Below the pieces are notes generated by a model that made no database searches, had not been told where the DNA came from, and saw nothing but the letters and a program-made list of their open reading frames with translations. Shown one piece after another: positions 30,269-43,664 of a stretch of DNA of 64,000 bases. Position numbers and translations under genes: made by a program. Position 1 is the stretch's first letter. The number at the start of each line of letters is the position of its first letter. The stretch is from Varroa destructor (taxonomy: Eukaryota; Arthropoda; Arachnida; Mesostigmata; Varroidae): assembly GCF_002443255.2 (NCBI RefSeq), contig NW_019211460.1, forward strand, positions 32,967,497-33,031,496, in the 5' to 3' direction.

Positions 30269-30791
30269 GGTGTCCCAAGATTCTGTTAGCAAGCGGAATC
30301 TATCGTCGTCTGCACAAACCTTTCAAATCGCACACTACAACAACAGCGGCAGTGATACCCGGTGCTCGATGGAGACAACAACGGAGAGATCTGTATGTAT
30401 TTTCGTAGAGTGGGTACAAAAACGACTGCAGCACACCGCTCAAATGAATGGACGCAATGCGATGTGCTTCCAAAGCCATACTGAAGGAGAATCGAGAAAG
30501 CCATATCGCTGGCGACGTCGTCTGCAACTGTCACACACTGGAGCCCGCCCATAAACGGTATTTGCTAACCGCACCGATAGCGCAGCCTTATTTCTCCTAT
30601 ACGACCACAATTTTGTGTTTTGTATTATTTATCGGCAAACGAATTCGGGGGAAACATGAAAAATTTGAGAATCACTCTCCAAAGGCTCAAAATTCGTATA
30701 CGTAGATAGCAGTAAGCGCCTCCAAGCGGATTTCGAAAGTCGTTTTGGCTTGCGCCGTACTGTGATCGCAGCCGCTGCTGTCAGCGGACGA
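30269..30791. promoter_or_regulatory. shared head-to-head promoter region of UBE2V and RCE1
   Basis: The 523 bp between the inferred start codons of UBE2V (minus) and RCE1 (plus). It is richer in G+C than its surroundings. No TATA box stands out. ORFs here on both strands probably reflect the GC content. A shared promoter is inference from the arrangement. Confidence 0.55.
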
Positions 30792-33434
30792 ATGGCGAAT
30801 CAACACCGCCCGCCCGGCCAGAGTTAGTTAGGTGGATCAAATGTCTTTGCCGACTAACTTTGAAACACGTGCTGGTCTGGATTCGAGGCTGAATACACTT
30901 CGTTCTGTGCTGAAGCCCGTCGTGTGAAACAGTGCTTAACAGCGCTACCGGACATAAGGCTCGAAAAATGTATCTAGGTCGGACGAATGTCCATCCAAAA
31001 ACAATAACAAAATACACACCCATACACGCAGACTGGGTACATAGGACTTGCAGACTGCTCTATGCCCTGCAGTAGCCAAGAGTAGAGTTTTGATTTGCAG
31101 TATAGTTAGTTACCCTCCCTCTCCACGGGCCAAAATAGTATATAGAAAAAGAGGGAGAGAACGAGTCGGGCTCTAGATGCGTGCATACGTGAGATCGTCG
31201 GACCGACGAATAGAATGCTCAGATCGGTGTGTGTGGCGGGGGGGCTTTGTTAAGCACACATTATTCTTTCTTATTCCAGTACCCCCGCAAGTCTAATGAA
31301 TTTCCTATCATATGCACTTTACTGCGATTTGGTTCGAAATCGCGCGTTATATGTCTTTTTACGCTGATAAGATAACCTCGTGAACTTCCGCGCTTCTGTT
31401 TGTGATCAACCGGTGGGTAACTCTGCGATACTGAATACATGTTTTCTTATACAAAACAAGGGTGAACTAGATACGTATGCTAATGCTGTTTCGCGTAACT
31501 ATCATAAAAACTGAATGCAACGGAGTTAAGACTGTTGATCATCAAAAATATAACTTGTAGTATAGTGAGTTTTATTGTTTCTGATTGGTCTGTGTACTCA
31601 CTATCGTGAGGAGAAACAGCCTACGAAGGAGAGTGACAAGAAGGTTCAATAATCGGCGAAAATGTGAATCGATTTTGTGCATTGCCAATTGGCCATGGTG
31701 CTTGCAAAGAAGTACGCGGACGATGTAAGCGGCTTACAACCCGTGCATCACGGCCTCAAGCATAGCTATTCTCTGACAGGGCGACGGCCGTATAGAGTTG
31801 TAGTGTACAGGTATTTATGCTTACAGTTGTGGTAATAGCTTCTATATAGTCAGCAATAGGTTTACGTGACTAAGTAATCGTGTAGTTGTCCTGTATACGG
31901 TTCCATCGGTGTTTCACATTAGCCCATGAATAACTAGCATCTTGTGAATTAGAACGACTGCATTTTTACTATGTGCTACGAATTACGTACGAATTTTAAT
32001 TTTACCGCATTATGATTAGATACATCGTATGGGCCGGCTTTTAATTTTATACACACATTTTGACATGAGTACAGTTTGTTTAACACTTAGTGTGCTGCTG
32101 CAGATTTCCATACACTTAATAATAAGTGTAGCAATTAGATAATGTTGATTCTAGAGTAAATCGCGATAATCATAGTTGTATGATTTGATGAAGTTATATA
32201 TTTGCAGCGAAGTAAGTCGAATAGTAACAACACAGGATATAAATGACAGACAGCTGCGTATATATAATTTATATATGTAAATGTATATTATATGTGGTGT
32301 AATGCTTTTTGTAATGACAGTTTCATATGCAATTTCCGTCTATTGTTTATGATTTCGTACAATACGTTACTTACAAATGAAAACGGTTCCGCTTGCATTT
32401 TTACCTTATTATTTATTCCAACCGTTTTCGCCCCAGTCGCCATTGGCGTTTACTACAATTGCCTAGATTCTGTTCCGTTGCTTTAGTGATAATAACACGA
32501 AGTGGTTCAACCGATATTTTTTTGTGTTATTTCATTTACAGATACCGTCACCGGTCGGCCACCGCAGCTAGCGATAAGCTTTACGATGGTGTATCAGGCC
32601 TTGGCCTATTGCGTAGGCATCTCGTTGGTGTTTCTTCTCTCCATCTATGTTGGCACAGAAGGCCGACGGCGTAATGACCCCCAGGTGGCGAAGCTTCGCT
32701 GCATGCGGGTACTTTTGCTCAGTCTAGTCACTCCGATTTTCGTCTATTTAGTCCACGATCCTTCGGTGTACCCACCCGATACTCCGTTCCTGCACATAAT
32801 CGGTCTTCGGATGGAAGGTTTACTTTCAGCCTGCATTTTCTCGTTGCTACTTACAACTTTATTTTTTCTTGGTCCAGTTGTGCAACACTTTATCGTTGAC
32901 GGCTATTACAGAGTCGTGGCTGAGCCGGGCTTTTGGATGGCCAGCTTAAACGACCCGCTTTGGATTCGAGACCACCTTTGCGCTCCTCTCGTTGAAGAAG
33001 TCTGTTTTCGAGCCTGTGTTATACCGTTACTATTTCCACATCTACACGAGCTCGGTTCCGCCATCGCTGGGCCGGTTATTTTTGGTCTGTGTCATCTCCA
33101 TCATCTTCGCGAGCGGGCTCAGCAGATCGACCTGCCGATTGCTCTGCTTGTTACGGCCTTTCAGTTTACCTACACGACCCTGTTCGGGATCTATGCGTCG
33201 TACATGTTTCTTCGTACGGGACATATCATTCCGTGCATACTTGTGCATTCATTTTGCAACTATATGGGTGTACCACAATTTCCTCCTGAGAAGGGCTGGC
33301 TGTGGCCACTATTTGTCGGCGGTGTCCTAGCATGGCTCTACATGGTGGGCCCGCTGATGGATCCCGGTCTATACGTTAACAAAGTTTACAATGTATATTA
33401 TAGTGAAATGTCAAATTCTCAGCTTGACGATTAG
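30792..33434 (+). CDS. RCE1: CAAX prenyl protease 2 (RCE1)
   Basis: Integral ER-membrane endoprotease that removes the last three residues of prenylated CAAX proteins such as Ras. Exon 2 (32542-33434) holds nearly the whole protein. Exon 1 (30792-30822) is inferred: an ATG reading MANQHRPPGQ, a GTTAGT donor and exactly the phase needed to join exon 2, giving 307 residues (human 329). Family motifs: APLVEEVCFRACVIPLLFPH with the Glu-Glu pair, FGLCHLHH with the first catalytic histidine, AFQFTYTTLFG, and VHSFCNYMG with the second histidine and asparagine. Several hydrophobic segments flank these (for example GISLVFLLSIYVG and LSACIFSLLLTTLFFLG). If exon 1 were wrong, translation could start at the ATG at 32586 (282 residues). 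Confidence 0.95.
30823..32541 (+). other. RCE1 intron 1
   Basis: Inferred intron of about 1.7 kb with donor GTTAGT and acceptor TTTCATTTACAG. It contains a purine-rich GAGGGAGAGA stretch near 31150. No other gene is seen. Confidence 0.65.
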
Positions 33435-33534
33435 GAAGACTTAGATGTACAAGGAATGATTGATAAATGCTTCTATTAGAGAGTGCAAGTGAGCCCGCCT
33501 CGTGTACTGTATAGAAAACTCGTACGCATGTAGC

Positions 33535-33540
33535 AATAAA
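33535..33540 (+). promoter_or_regulatory. candidate RCE1 polyadenylation signal
   Basis: AATAAA about 100 nt downstream of the RCE1 stop codon. Confidence 0.65.
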
Positions 33541-33602
33541 ATTATACACATTATTTAGAAAAACAGATTTATACATAAATTTGTTATATATGTGTATATA
33601 TA

Positions 33603-33702
33603 NNNNNNNNNNNNNNNNNNNNNNNNNNNNNNNNNNNNNNNNNNNNNNNNNNNNNNNNNNNNNNNNNNNNNNNNNNNNNNNNNNNNNNNNNNNNNNNNNN
33701 NN
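33603..33702. other. assembly gap (100 N)
   Basis: Exactly 100 Ns flanked on both sides by TATATA. The size is probably a placeholder for a collapsed AT repeat of unknown length. Confidence 0.99.
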
Positions 33703-36609
33703 ATATATGAGTAGAGAAAAAGGGATATGAGTTTAAATTGTGGTTTGCGGCTGATTACAGTTTAAGTCGGCGCATCTTTGTATATAAACACCGCACAAAC
33801 GAAAGAAAATGATAATCAGAGTAGTTAAGGTGGTTGCGTCAATTTTATGGCCTGATACTTGCAAGAAACCTGCCTTAGGATATGCACACTAGTAATTAAA
33901 GGCAGTCCAAATGGTACTTCGAAATAATAAATTTAGCATTGTCATACTATTATATGAAAGATTGTTGATAGCTTACGATTGCCCCTTGAAAAACGGGGTT
34001 AGCGAATACTTTCGAGTGTATCATCGATCGCGTGAGGAGTTTCGAGCTTTTGAGATCGTTAGGAGGAATCGGTGGTGGTTGTAATTTACAGGTCACATAT
34101 AGTGGTAACAGGTGCTGTGCTTAGTAGCTGCTTGGAAATAGCTCTTCATCTTAGGTTTAGAGAGAAAAAACGAGATCAATATTGAGATCAATGATATTTA
34201 TACAGAACTGTTTTTATGACTATGGATGAGTGCAAATTGCAAGCACGCCCATCACAGTACAGGTGAAAAATATTGTTTTATGTAAATATATAAACATGCT
34301 GAGGAAGTATTTAAGCAATGACGATGGCCATCTTTCTTTTCTTCGATTTTAATCAATAGAGAATACAATAACAAGCGAAAGTGATTTTTTTGGTTAGAGA
34401 AAATCAGGTTCGAGTTTATTAAAATTGTACACATATTTTTCTTAATAGCAAACAAAGTTTTTCAAAGGTGTGAGCTTATATTCGTTCTGTCTGCTATGTC
34501 AAAAATGCCATTTTTGTTTTCTCAGATAAGTCAATACGACAATGTTTTTGTTCCACTTTGATTGAAAACTCTTTTCACCGAATTGATTTGAGTGTTGGTC
34601 TTTTCTTTTTATCATAGTCGACCGTTTTATCAGAGAGATTCGTTCCTCAGGTGCGTGTAGCTTGAATACAGAATTTAAAACAAAGACACAAATTTGTGGA
34701 ACATAATATAATTTTGATACACTCTGCATATTTACATAATAAACAATGTATATTTTTTTAGTTTATTTTTAATATCTTGCCCATTCTTCTGTTATAGAGT
34801 ATATTTAGCAACATTACATAAGACTTACATATACTTGAATTTTTGCAGGAATGATTCAATCACGTATATAGGGTCTAAATTATCGTTAGTTATCCTTTAT
34901 TTCTATAACCGCATCTAAACAAAAGCAGAGATTTAAACGAGTTTTTTTCGGGAAGTGTTATCTCCGATGGTCACATTGGTTATAGCTATCCATCGCAGTT
35001 ACATTTTCGATTCGGGACTTCGACCACTAACTGAATTGTTTTTAATATAATTGTTCTTCAATCCGCTAGTAATTCAATATCAATCGTGCGTCAAGCGATA
35101 TTGGCAGGTGTAAACGCGCTGAACTAATTGGTTAATCATCCAAATAAGTTGAATACAAAAAAAATTCAACGGCTTAAAATATTAGGCTGATAGCAGGACA
35201 AAGGTTCCAAAAAATGCAAAAGGTTGTGAAAAACGTAGAAAATGTCAAAAAGACTAATTATTAAAATTTACCTGAACGTCCATATTAGAAATTGGTATTC
35301 TCCTATCTTAAATGGCTCTTAATAAAGATCTTTCTTGAATGTCTCAGAGGCCCTATGAGAAGTGACCGTAACGCGGGTCGTTGGTTTGGATCAAAGAAAA
35401 AAAAAGCTTTTTTAGTGAAGATTGGTCAATTGCAAAAACCTTTGATAGTAGTTGATCTTTGCTCAGATATCTAAAACGACCCACCATTGTTTGCCATAAC
35501 GAGTTTGTTGTTTTACGCTAGAAAGTACTGGCTTTTAGGGTCTGGTACTAGGAGCAGCAAAGGAACGTATGTGTATACGCCCATCAAAGTTTTGCCTAAT
35601 TTGAATGCACCAACCAATAAGTGTTTTCAAGAAAAGTGGAGAAGGAAGTGCTAAAAAATCGGGTTCATTACAGGGATTTTGAGCGCAAGAAAGATTCTCT
35701 ATTTTATCATAATCTACAATTGGCGAATAGCGGAATATAGTAACTATTTTTTATCCTTTTGACGGAAACACAAACTGTCATAAGAGTAACTGCAATTTTT
35801 TTTAATAATTTGGTCTTATAGGAGAAAGTTAGTTCGAGCAGACTCAAGTAAGCGGTTTTTAGCTTTAAGGAGTTAGGAACGGTTACTCCGGAGTTGAACC
35901 GGGAAAAGGCGCATTATGACGCATTCCTACAGTTGCAGATTTTTTTTTCATCGCTGGATAAAAAATGAAGAACAATTCTGCACACAGTATCCGTAACTTC
36001 GTGAGTGAGTGTAATAATTCTCCTGAATTCGGTCTCTTTGCATTCGTCCTTGACAGCCATATTTATTCTGCATAGAGACTTTTTTTTAAAACTGGCAAAC
36101 AGAGTTGTTTGAATTTATCCCGCGCATCTGTTATCTTTCACCGAAAACACGGATTTAAAACTAGGTTTATTGTTGGGGATCCATTTTTTTACAGAGAAAA
36201 TGTACAGATGTGTAGTATTTCGAAAGAAAAGGGCTTCTTCAACAGTATGGATAATTATATCAAATGAAGTTTTTTTCCGGCGTCCCAAGTGTGCCACGCA
36301 AACCTTTTCTCTCTCACGCATTCACGCTTTTTTTTTCGCTGTTAATGTCTTCAGAAAAGAAGCAGCAGTTCTGTAGCTCGTATATACAATCAGGAAATTT
36401 CACATGAGCATTCACTAATATTGTACTGCTACGTGCTATTTTTTTTTTGTTGTACATTTCTTTTGTTTTCATTAAAAATGCCCAGGCACATGAACAGTCC
36501 ACAAGAGGGTCTATTTGAATCCCTTGAGGCGAGCCAGCATCGCCAATTAAATGCCCGGTTCTACACTTTTGTGAAAAAAAAGTATCTTTGAATGATCCCC
36601 ACCAAGAAC
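33703..36609. other. intergenic, no gene recognised
   Basis: AT-rich sequence between the convergent ends of RCE1 (plus) and the cuticle gene (minus). Only short ORFs, none recognisable. Confidence 0.55.
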
Positions 36610-39141
36610 CTACTTCTTCTTCTTAATAATCGAATAAGGGGCCCGTATTTGAACGATGCCGGACGGGTAAGTGCTGAAATACGGTTGCCAGGGGGCTGAG
36701 GCGAAGGCGATAGGTTGGGCCCAAACAATGTTGATGGGCTGCGCAGGCGCGCGCTGGGTCGTGCTGGGGGGGTTCGGGGGAAGGAAATCGCGAGGCGGAT
36801 GATGAGGTGACTGCAATTCAATGCTGCGTTATTACTTAAGTTCAGGAATACGTTTGAAAATGGTATTTGACTTAAAAAGAACGTTAATCGAACGTTAAGC
36901 GACTATCATTGTATGCATCAATAGTATTGTCGTGTAAATAAATTAATACATGTAGAATAAATGTAGTGGTCAAAATTCACCAAAACATGGATTCATTGAA
37001 TATGTTCTGGTTAAAATGTAAAAAATCCTGTGTACAAGTATTAGTAAAATCAAATTAATAAATGTTCCGTCTCATTTATTAGGTGTTCACTATGTTTTCT
37101 ATGTGTTCAGATGTGACTAACATTGCAGTGGAAGCTAACACTGCCATATAATTAAATAATGAAATATTATGCGCAGAAGACAACTGACATAGTAGACACA
37201 TTAAACGATCGTCTCAAGCATATAGATTCATCGTATGTAGGCATATATTTGCTTCTTTGAACGACAGGGCTGTCAAACGAGAAAGCAATCATCGGCATAC
37301 ATTACCGTTCGTCTAAAGCATGATACGCTTTCAAGTGAAAAACGTTTGCAGCGCCTCCCTTGTCAGATTATAGTGTAAAGCACTTACACGAGGCTCATCC
37401 GGATCACCGGGGGATGTTGCAATGGGAATTAACGCAACAGTTTCGACAGGTTGTTGAGCTGTGGGCAGGCGCGACGTGATATGAGTTGGCGGCCTGGTGT
37501 CCTCAATGAACGGCTTTTTTTGATCAGACGGGGGCTGTTGTTCGCCGATAGCGCCGGGTTGAGCGTCAGGTGGTCGTGCAACAGGAGTAGTCTAAACAAT
37601 GACAAACGGTGTTTAAGCTATTTGATTTTTTCCAACAAGCACGCCTCACCTTTAGATTTTTTTTTAATACTTTATTGCATTTGATATCAGCTTGCAAGGA
37701 TTGTTACATTTAGACGTATGCGTTTTGTCTTAAAGGCAAAAATCTCCACCAACATGAGAATGATTGACACTGGAATAAGGGTATCACAGCTACATCTATT
37801 ACTGAAATTAAGGCTTTTAATAAGCACGAATTAGTACTCGTATACAGTGAAGTGCGAGGACTACGGCGCATGCTAACGTGCTGTCTGAAAATGTTATCTT
37901 GAATATCTGGTTGCTGGGCGTACACAAACTCTACTGGGCCGTCCGTTAATTGTCTAATTGTAAGAATTATAAAATAGATGGTAGTTTTTGCCTGGTCTTT
38001 TTCTGCTGGACCGAGGCAGTTAATCACATAACTTGCCTTATTTTAACTATTTGAAGTAAGGTCATACCGGTTCTGCTGATGAATTCCATTGCACGTCGGC
38101 AGGCGCGTCATCTCCTGTTCCAGGTTCATTCGTGTTGATCCGGGCGCGGAAACCGTCCGCATCAGCAATATATTCCACAGTTCGTCGACGGCCGTCAGCT
38201 AAGGCAATTGTGTAGCTACCTGCAAAAAGCATGTAGTGATTTAAGGCTGAAAGTAGAGGTTGCGACGAGTGGTAAGCGTCCATACATTCAACGAGCAATT
38301 ACGAGTAATTGGAAATTGTATGCAATCACTACTTTTCGTATCGAAAACGACCGTTTTGACAGGCGGTGCTTAGAGCTTCCTATGCCGGTATTACTAATCC
38401 GGTAATAGGCTGTTTTTCTGAGCCACATCACACATAGCACATATACTCTACTACGAAAGCATTACAACTATACAAAAAATGACAGTTTATGAATATATTC
38501 CATGCGTTCCCAAATCTGTATATACGCCTAGTGCAGCAGGCTATTCGGCTAAGGCCAATCAGCAAGCGCATGTGCTATCCGCATGTAGAATGAGCATGTA
38601 CGTACGCATATCAAAGCTAAAACCAGCGGGAGATTAGGATCGTCGAGAAGGTCTTTTTGCGAAAAGCGTTGCGATGTGTACAAGGTCCCCTGGACATGCT
38701 GGTCTGTGCATCTGTCTATCAACCGGAGTAAACATGCTAAACGTGGCACAGAATTGGTCAGTACCATCCTTGCATATAGACCGATTCTCCTACTTGCAAA
38801 ATGATCTATAGGTTTCGGTATCTTTCGCCTGGCGATCTTTCTAATACAGTAACCTGAGGGAAATGGTCCTTCTAACGGGGCGAACTACTGAGAATAGGCG
38901 GGTTAACGTCACATTTTTGGCTCAATATGATAATGGCCGCATCTTTGGCTCAACGAAGGTCCAATCAGAAAAGGTCAGTAGTAATTCTCTGTGTTTCTAC
39001 TCTGTTTATGTATTGGAATAATTATTCGTCAAGCCGACTTACGAATAAGAAACACATATTCAGCACTGAATTGTCACGATCACTACCCTGTTATTAATAT
39101 CGCTACGCTCGTCTACGTTATTTACCGTAATTATAGAACGA

Positions 39142-39196
<55 letters not shown>

Positions 39197-42100
39197 ACAT
39201 TTTATATGTTTATGTCAAGCCCGTGTTTCAGTACTGTGTTTGCTACTGCTTGTAAATCTGATTATAATCGGCCGACGCTATCACTTTGGATATCTTTCGT
39301 ATTCACTACCGTCAAATTTTCAGTGAGTGAAATTTAGGGCTAACGAATTGGCATTCGGCGTGCTTTTTCGTCTCATTCTGTGATCCTGAGACACTTTCAG
39401 CGCTTTTGAAGCCAGAAACGAAATCCATGCTTCTGGCATAGAAGTATCGTTCATCCGTGTGGGGCTTTTCCGTTTAAGTTAAATAGTTGTTTCCACATAA
39501 AGAATGGCTATTCGCTCATTAACTTTATGGTTTTTACGATGGTATAATATGTTGATGATATGATGGATATAGTAATATTCTACCAATCACTTTAGGTTCG
39601 TCAAGCTAGCATCCAGATCTCACTGGCCGCTGTCCAGATGCCAATAATTTTGTAACCAGAAAAAAAGACGAAAGACGAGATCGATGTATACAAGAAATTT
39701 GATGTTGCAGGCAAACTGGACGCGATCATATCGCTGTCTGTAAAAAGTTTGTTTTTTTTGTAAATGTAATTATTTTGTTTTTTCCTGGCGTACTTCGAAA
39801 GTTTGCGTTTCGATCCGGTTAAGTAAGCGATACAATATACCAACAAGTTGCAGAATATTTATTGTCTGCCTTTAACGCCAACAAAATATTTTTTAGAGTT
39901 GCCTTGGAAGCTTTCGTTTACTATGATTACACACGATTCTTCAAAAACAAAAAAAAACAAAATGAAAGGTAATCAATGTAAAATGTCAGGAAGGCATGGT
40001 CGTAAACGACATCACAATGGAGCATTCTCACGTTGGCAGCGACGTTCGCTTAACAGCGGTAAACCAAAGCAATTCGAAACGAAACAATCCAACAACGAAT
40101 TGAGTATAATTAGAAATTATATTATAATTTTTACAATTTTTTTTTAATGTATTTAATGATAGTGCAGATAATGATCGCCAGCCTATGATAATAACAGCTG
40201 CAAACTGAGATAGCCAGGGCATTAAGATTCAACTGTTTTAAATACACGCACGGTATTTTCGTGAATTTGTGAAAAAAAATAAATATATAATAATAATACG
40301 AATATAATTCCTGTTATTAGTACTTCACTAGAGTTAAATATGTTAAAAGCATACTGATGTCTGATCAGTTTGCGGCTAAACAAACGTGAATATACGTTCA
40401 AATCTAAGTATTGGTATATTTCTCAAGTAATTAAAAATTCAAAATGACAGTAACATAAGGATCTTTACAAGCGAAGGTCCGTACGACTACACACATACAT
40501 GGTGTTTAACAAAAAGCGTACAATTATACTACTGTGAATCACCTAGCTACGCCATATTGAGATACCTATATAAAAAAGTGCTTTTTGGCGCGTTCATTCC
40601 CTCAGAGATTTCGGCGTTTCGAAATTTATGTGTTTCTTCTAATAATACAAATGTCTTAATAACAAAAAATCTGTTACCGCAGATCTTGCGGCTGAAGAAA
40701 AACGGATTGTTTAGGTGTGGATTTGTTTGTTTTTGACAATTTGGCTTTCTTCAAGACTGTAATTTTTTCATGTTAAACATGATGTCATCTCGTACGTAGT
40801 TTATACAATGACAACTTAGCTACTGCGAGTTTCCATTAGCATTAGAAAGTGTTAAAAACCGACATGGTCTAGACGACATGTCCAACAGTTTTTTTGTGAG
40901 CCCTATTTGTGAATGATTCACTATACATATGGTGATAACACATGTGGAAGTTCTTACTGCTCACGAGGAACAAAGGCCGGTAACCTTTTTTTACATGTAC
41001 CCGGGCGGAAAAGGCAGTACAATCGCTAGCCTTCCCAGAAGTCCCTATGAAATGCAATGTTCAACAACCATGTACAAGCAGGTAAATAAATAGTACTACA
41101 CAACGAATGACCAGCCGCTCTATGAACCCCACGTACCTGTTGACCTAGCAATGAGCCTCAACGTCCAAAATGCTAGATATTCATCTGGGATGATTTTAGT
41201 AATTTTATTTGTGTTTTGTCATTTCCGTAAGCAATCGCGCACTTAACTAAGTAGAGATGAGCTTATCGATAAGAGTTAAAATAAAACCACATCAAATTAA
41301 CGTTCACCTGTAATTGTACCGTTGGCATCTCTAGTCTCCTGACGCGAATGTCCTCCATCTTCGGCCTGAACGTCGTAAGAGAATGAGTAGGCCCCCTCAT
41401 TGAATGGGCCGTTATTTTGGACTGAGTTACCTTCGAGATAGGCGTCGTTTTCACGCATTGACCTGCCAACTGTCGGAGAAAATAAATTATCTTCAAACGC
41501 TGGAGCTGCGCGCACTGGTGGAACAGTCCAATGTAACCGCGACGGAGGAGCCGCTTGACTCGCTGATAGGGCGGCAACGTATACAACGAAACCTAATTGT
41601 AACTAGTAATAGAGATAATGTAAAAAAATGTATGCCATTAATGAGGTGTACACGACATTTGCGCCTGAGAAAAACTACTCTTTCCAAAGTTTTGATTCTG
41701 TCAGTGTTTTTGTAAAAACATAAAATGCGTTCTAAGATGTTCACTTTAAAGGCGATAAAACATATTTATATATTAAGCCGATTATTCATATAACGCTATT
41801 CTTATAGCACACAGTTGCGCTATCGATAAAGATTAAAATTAAAGAACAACGAAACACGCCCCACTGAAATGCGATGAGATACTCAAAAATGATATTACTT
41901 CACACAATGACAAATTAGCTGAACCATGTTACCGATAATTGAAGATTATGGAGCTAAAAACTACCATTTCCGTGTCCAGATTGGCGCATTCTGTCTGGAT
42001 TTTTATAATCGAAAATTTTGGCAGAGATTCGGTGGAAACTGCTCGTAATACAATGATAATTTCAGAGCGATAGGTGCACATGCGGCTACACAAAGTGTGT

Positions 42101-42997
42101 GGCTTAGATTCTGCATATACTTTTTTTTTTAAGATTTTTACTAAAATGTTTTCAATTTCCAGCTACTTGGTCCATTAGGGAGATGCGCCCAACAGATCAG
42201 AATAGCATCCCTTATAATAAATAGCAGCGGCTGTACAGTGATTACGGTTATATTAGCTTCTAGCAAAAGCTGAAATAAGTATATATAAATGGCCTTTTAT
42301 CAAATGGGTGCAAATTTCATTGCAACGTTTCATCTTTGCACATTGGCCTGCGTAGCCTTTTTCTGCTCACTTATTTCATTCGATACCAGTTTCTGCTTAA
42401 TTCATAGGAAACTGGGATGGGAGATGTGTGTAGCTGAGTTCAACCTCCGAAGGAGAATGGAAGTCAGTATAGACATCGTTGCTTTTTCGAACTTATTGAC
42501 CTATTTACTCAAGTTAATACCTAAAAGTGACACTACAACTGTAACTGACCGAACAAAACACAGTGATTCTATGATTCACTAGACGTTTGTCTACTTAGTC
42601 GAATTTGATCGAGAGTTGACATAAAAAAAACTGACCCCATCTTCACTGTGGTCTAGGAAATGTAGGGAAGTTCGACTGAAATTCCAGCCGTAGCGCTCAT
42701 GAGCCTCACTGAGATCGATATATATTTCCGTCTTAATTGATACACGGTAGGCTTATTCATGTCCGGTGTGTTTTCCTTGCAGCTAACACTCGCCCTGCTA
42801 ACTCGTCGTGTATTCACTATGGCAGTTCTGTGATGATACTTGTCCACATTTGGGCACAGGCAATCATAGGAATGACTAAATTTTTAGGGAAGGGCATTTC
42901 TCACTAACTAACTTCTTTTTTGGATAGATTTCTAGTAGTAGCCGAGGGGAGGCTGAAGGAGTTGACAGGCGACACTCACCTTATTTGCCTTCGCCAT
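36610..42997 (-). CDS. cuticular protein with chitin-binding RR domain (chitin_bind_4)
   Basis: Secreted structural protein of the exoskeleton. Five exons: 42997-42980, 41602-41308, 38219-38068, 37591-37388 and 36810-36610. Phases all match and give 289 residues. Exons 1 and 2 together make a signal peptide (MAKANKLQLGFVVYVAAL, probably cut after SASQA). The RR domain is split across exons 2 and 3: GAYSFSYDVQAEDG, HSRQETRDANGTITGSYTIA, LADGRRRTVEYIADADGF, then INTNEPGT. Exons 4 and 5 encode a Pro/Gln-rich tail (QQPPSDQKKPF, PRDFLPPNPPSTTQRAPAQP) with aromatic residues near the end and a final KKKK. The 18-nt first exon (MAKANK, donor GTGAGT) is inferred from phase and from completing the signal peptide. 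The TNEPGT ending is common in arachnid cuticle proteins. Which RR subtype it is I cannot say. Confidence 0.93.
38220..41307 (-). other. cuticle gene intron 2 with GA microsatellite
   Basis: Intron of about 3.1 kb splitting the RR domain after a glycine codon. It holds the (GA)n repeat at 39140-39194 and no nested gene that I can support. Confidence 0.7.
39140..39194. repeat. (GA)n microsatellite
   Basis: About 27 GA units with a GGG interruption near the start. Confidence 0.95.
41603..42979 (-). other. cuticle gene intron 1
   Basis: Intron of about 1.4 kb between the signal-peptide exons. ORFs at 42289-42582 (plus) and 42653-42847 (minus) lie inside it; neither has family support. Confidence 0.6.
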
Positions 42998-43400
42998 TGT
43001 TCCGAATTGATTGTATAGCCGCTTTCCGCAGATACCAGCATCCACACGACACAGAGTAGAGTTACGGTCGAAACCTTTGGCGTTTCGAAGTCGGTCGAGG
43101 ATGAAGCTACTCTGTCACTCTAGCCGCAAATAGGGTTCTTATTTGATTTTTACGGAACCCGCTTTCTCCTCTCCGTCCAAAGTCGGAAAGGAAAGGACTC
43201 AGACAGATCGCAGCGTCCTCACGGGCTCTGGAAGTGGGCGGCGCGGACCCAGCGTCTCTGAAAGAATCAAAGATTTCGGCGCCTTCCCTTTCCACTGCGG
43301 TGGCAACTCCAATCGTCTCCGAAAGTAGATGTGCATAAGGACACCGCAGAGCCACGGATGAGCTGAAAAATTAGAGGCAGTTATTCCGATCGTGCTTTGT
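42998..43400 (-). promoter_or_regulatory. likely 5' UTR and promoter of the cuticle gene
   Basis: GC-rich compared with its surroundings (about 43140-43340), directly upstream of the MAKANK start exon. Open frames on both strands here probably reflect the base composition. Confidence 0.4.
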
Positions 43401-43641
43401 AAAGTTCCAAAACGGTTACTAGTCATGATTATGTATCCACCCATGAAAAAGTGGTCGTTTGATCCGTTACAGACAACTTTAAAACGGTCGAAGTTTATTA
43501 GCGACTCTAATCGTTCATTTGCGTAGCTGGCTAAAAAGCATGTAGGATCGTTGCGCGGGTGATTCGGTGCGTCCTAGCCATTTTTTAAAAAGAATCAACT
43601 AGATGAATTCAGGAGCTGTTATAGTGATAGATATAATCAGC

Positions 43642-43664
43642 TGAAGGTGAAGGTGAAGGTGAAG
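43642..43664 (+). repeat. (GAAGGT)n short tandem repeat
   Basis: Between three and four copies of a 6-bp unit. Confidence 0.85.

Noticed and set aside
32992..33330. Plus-strand ORF inside RCE1
   Set aside because: Shadow frame of RCE1 exon 2; the RCE1 frame holds the family motifs.
36561..36821. Minus-strand ORF overlapping the last cuticle exon
   Set aside because: It is another frame of the exon at 36610-36810. The frame that continues the cuticle protein fits the splice phases and gives the Pro/Gln-rich tail.
42289..42582. Plus-strand ORF with a hydrophobic start resembling a signal peptide
   Set aside because: It lies in the first intron of the cuticle gene, has no homology that I recognise and no splice or promoter support.
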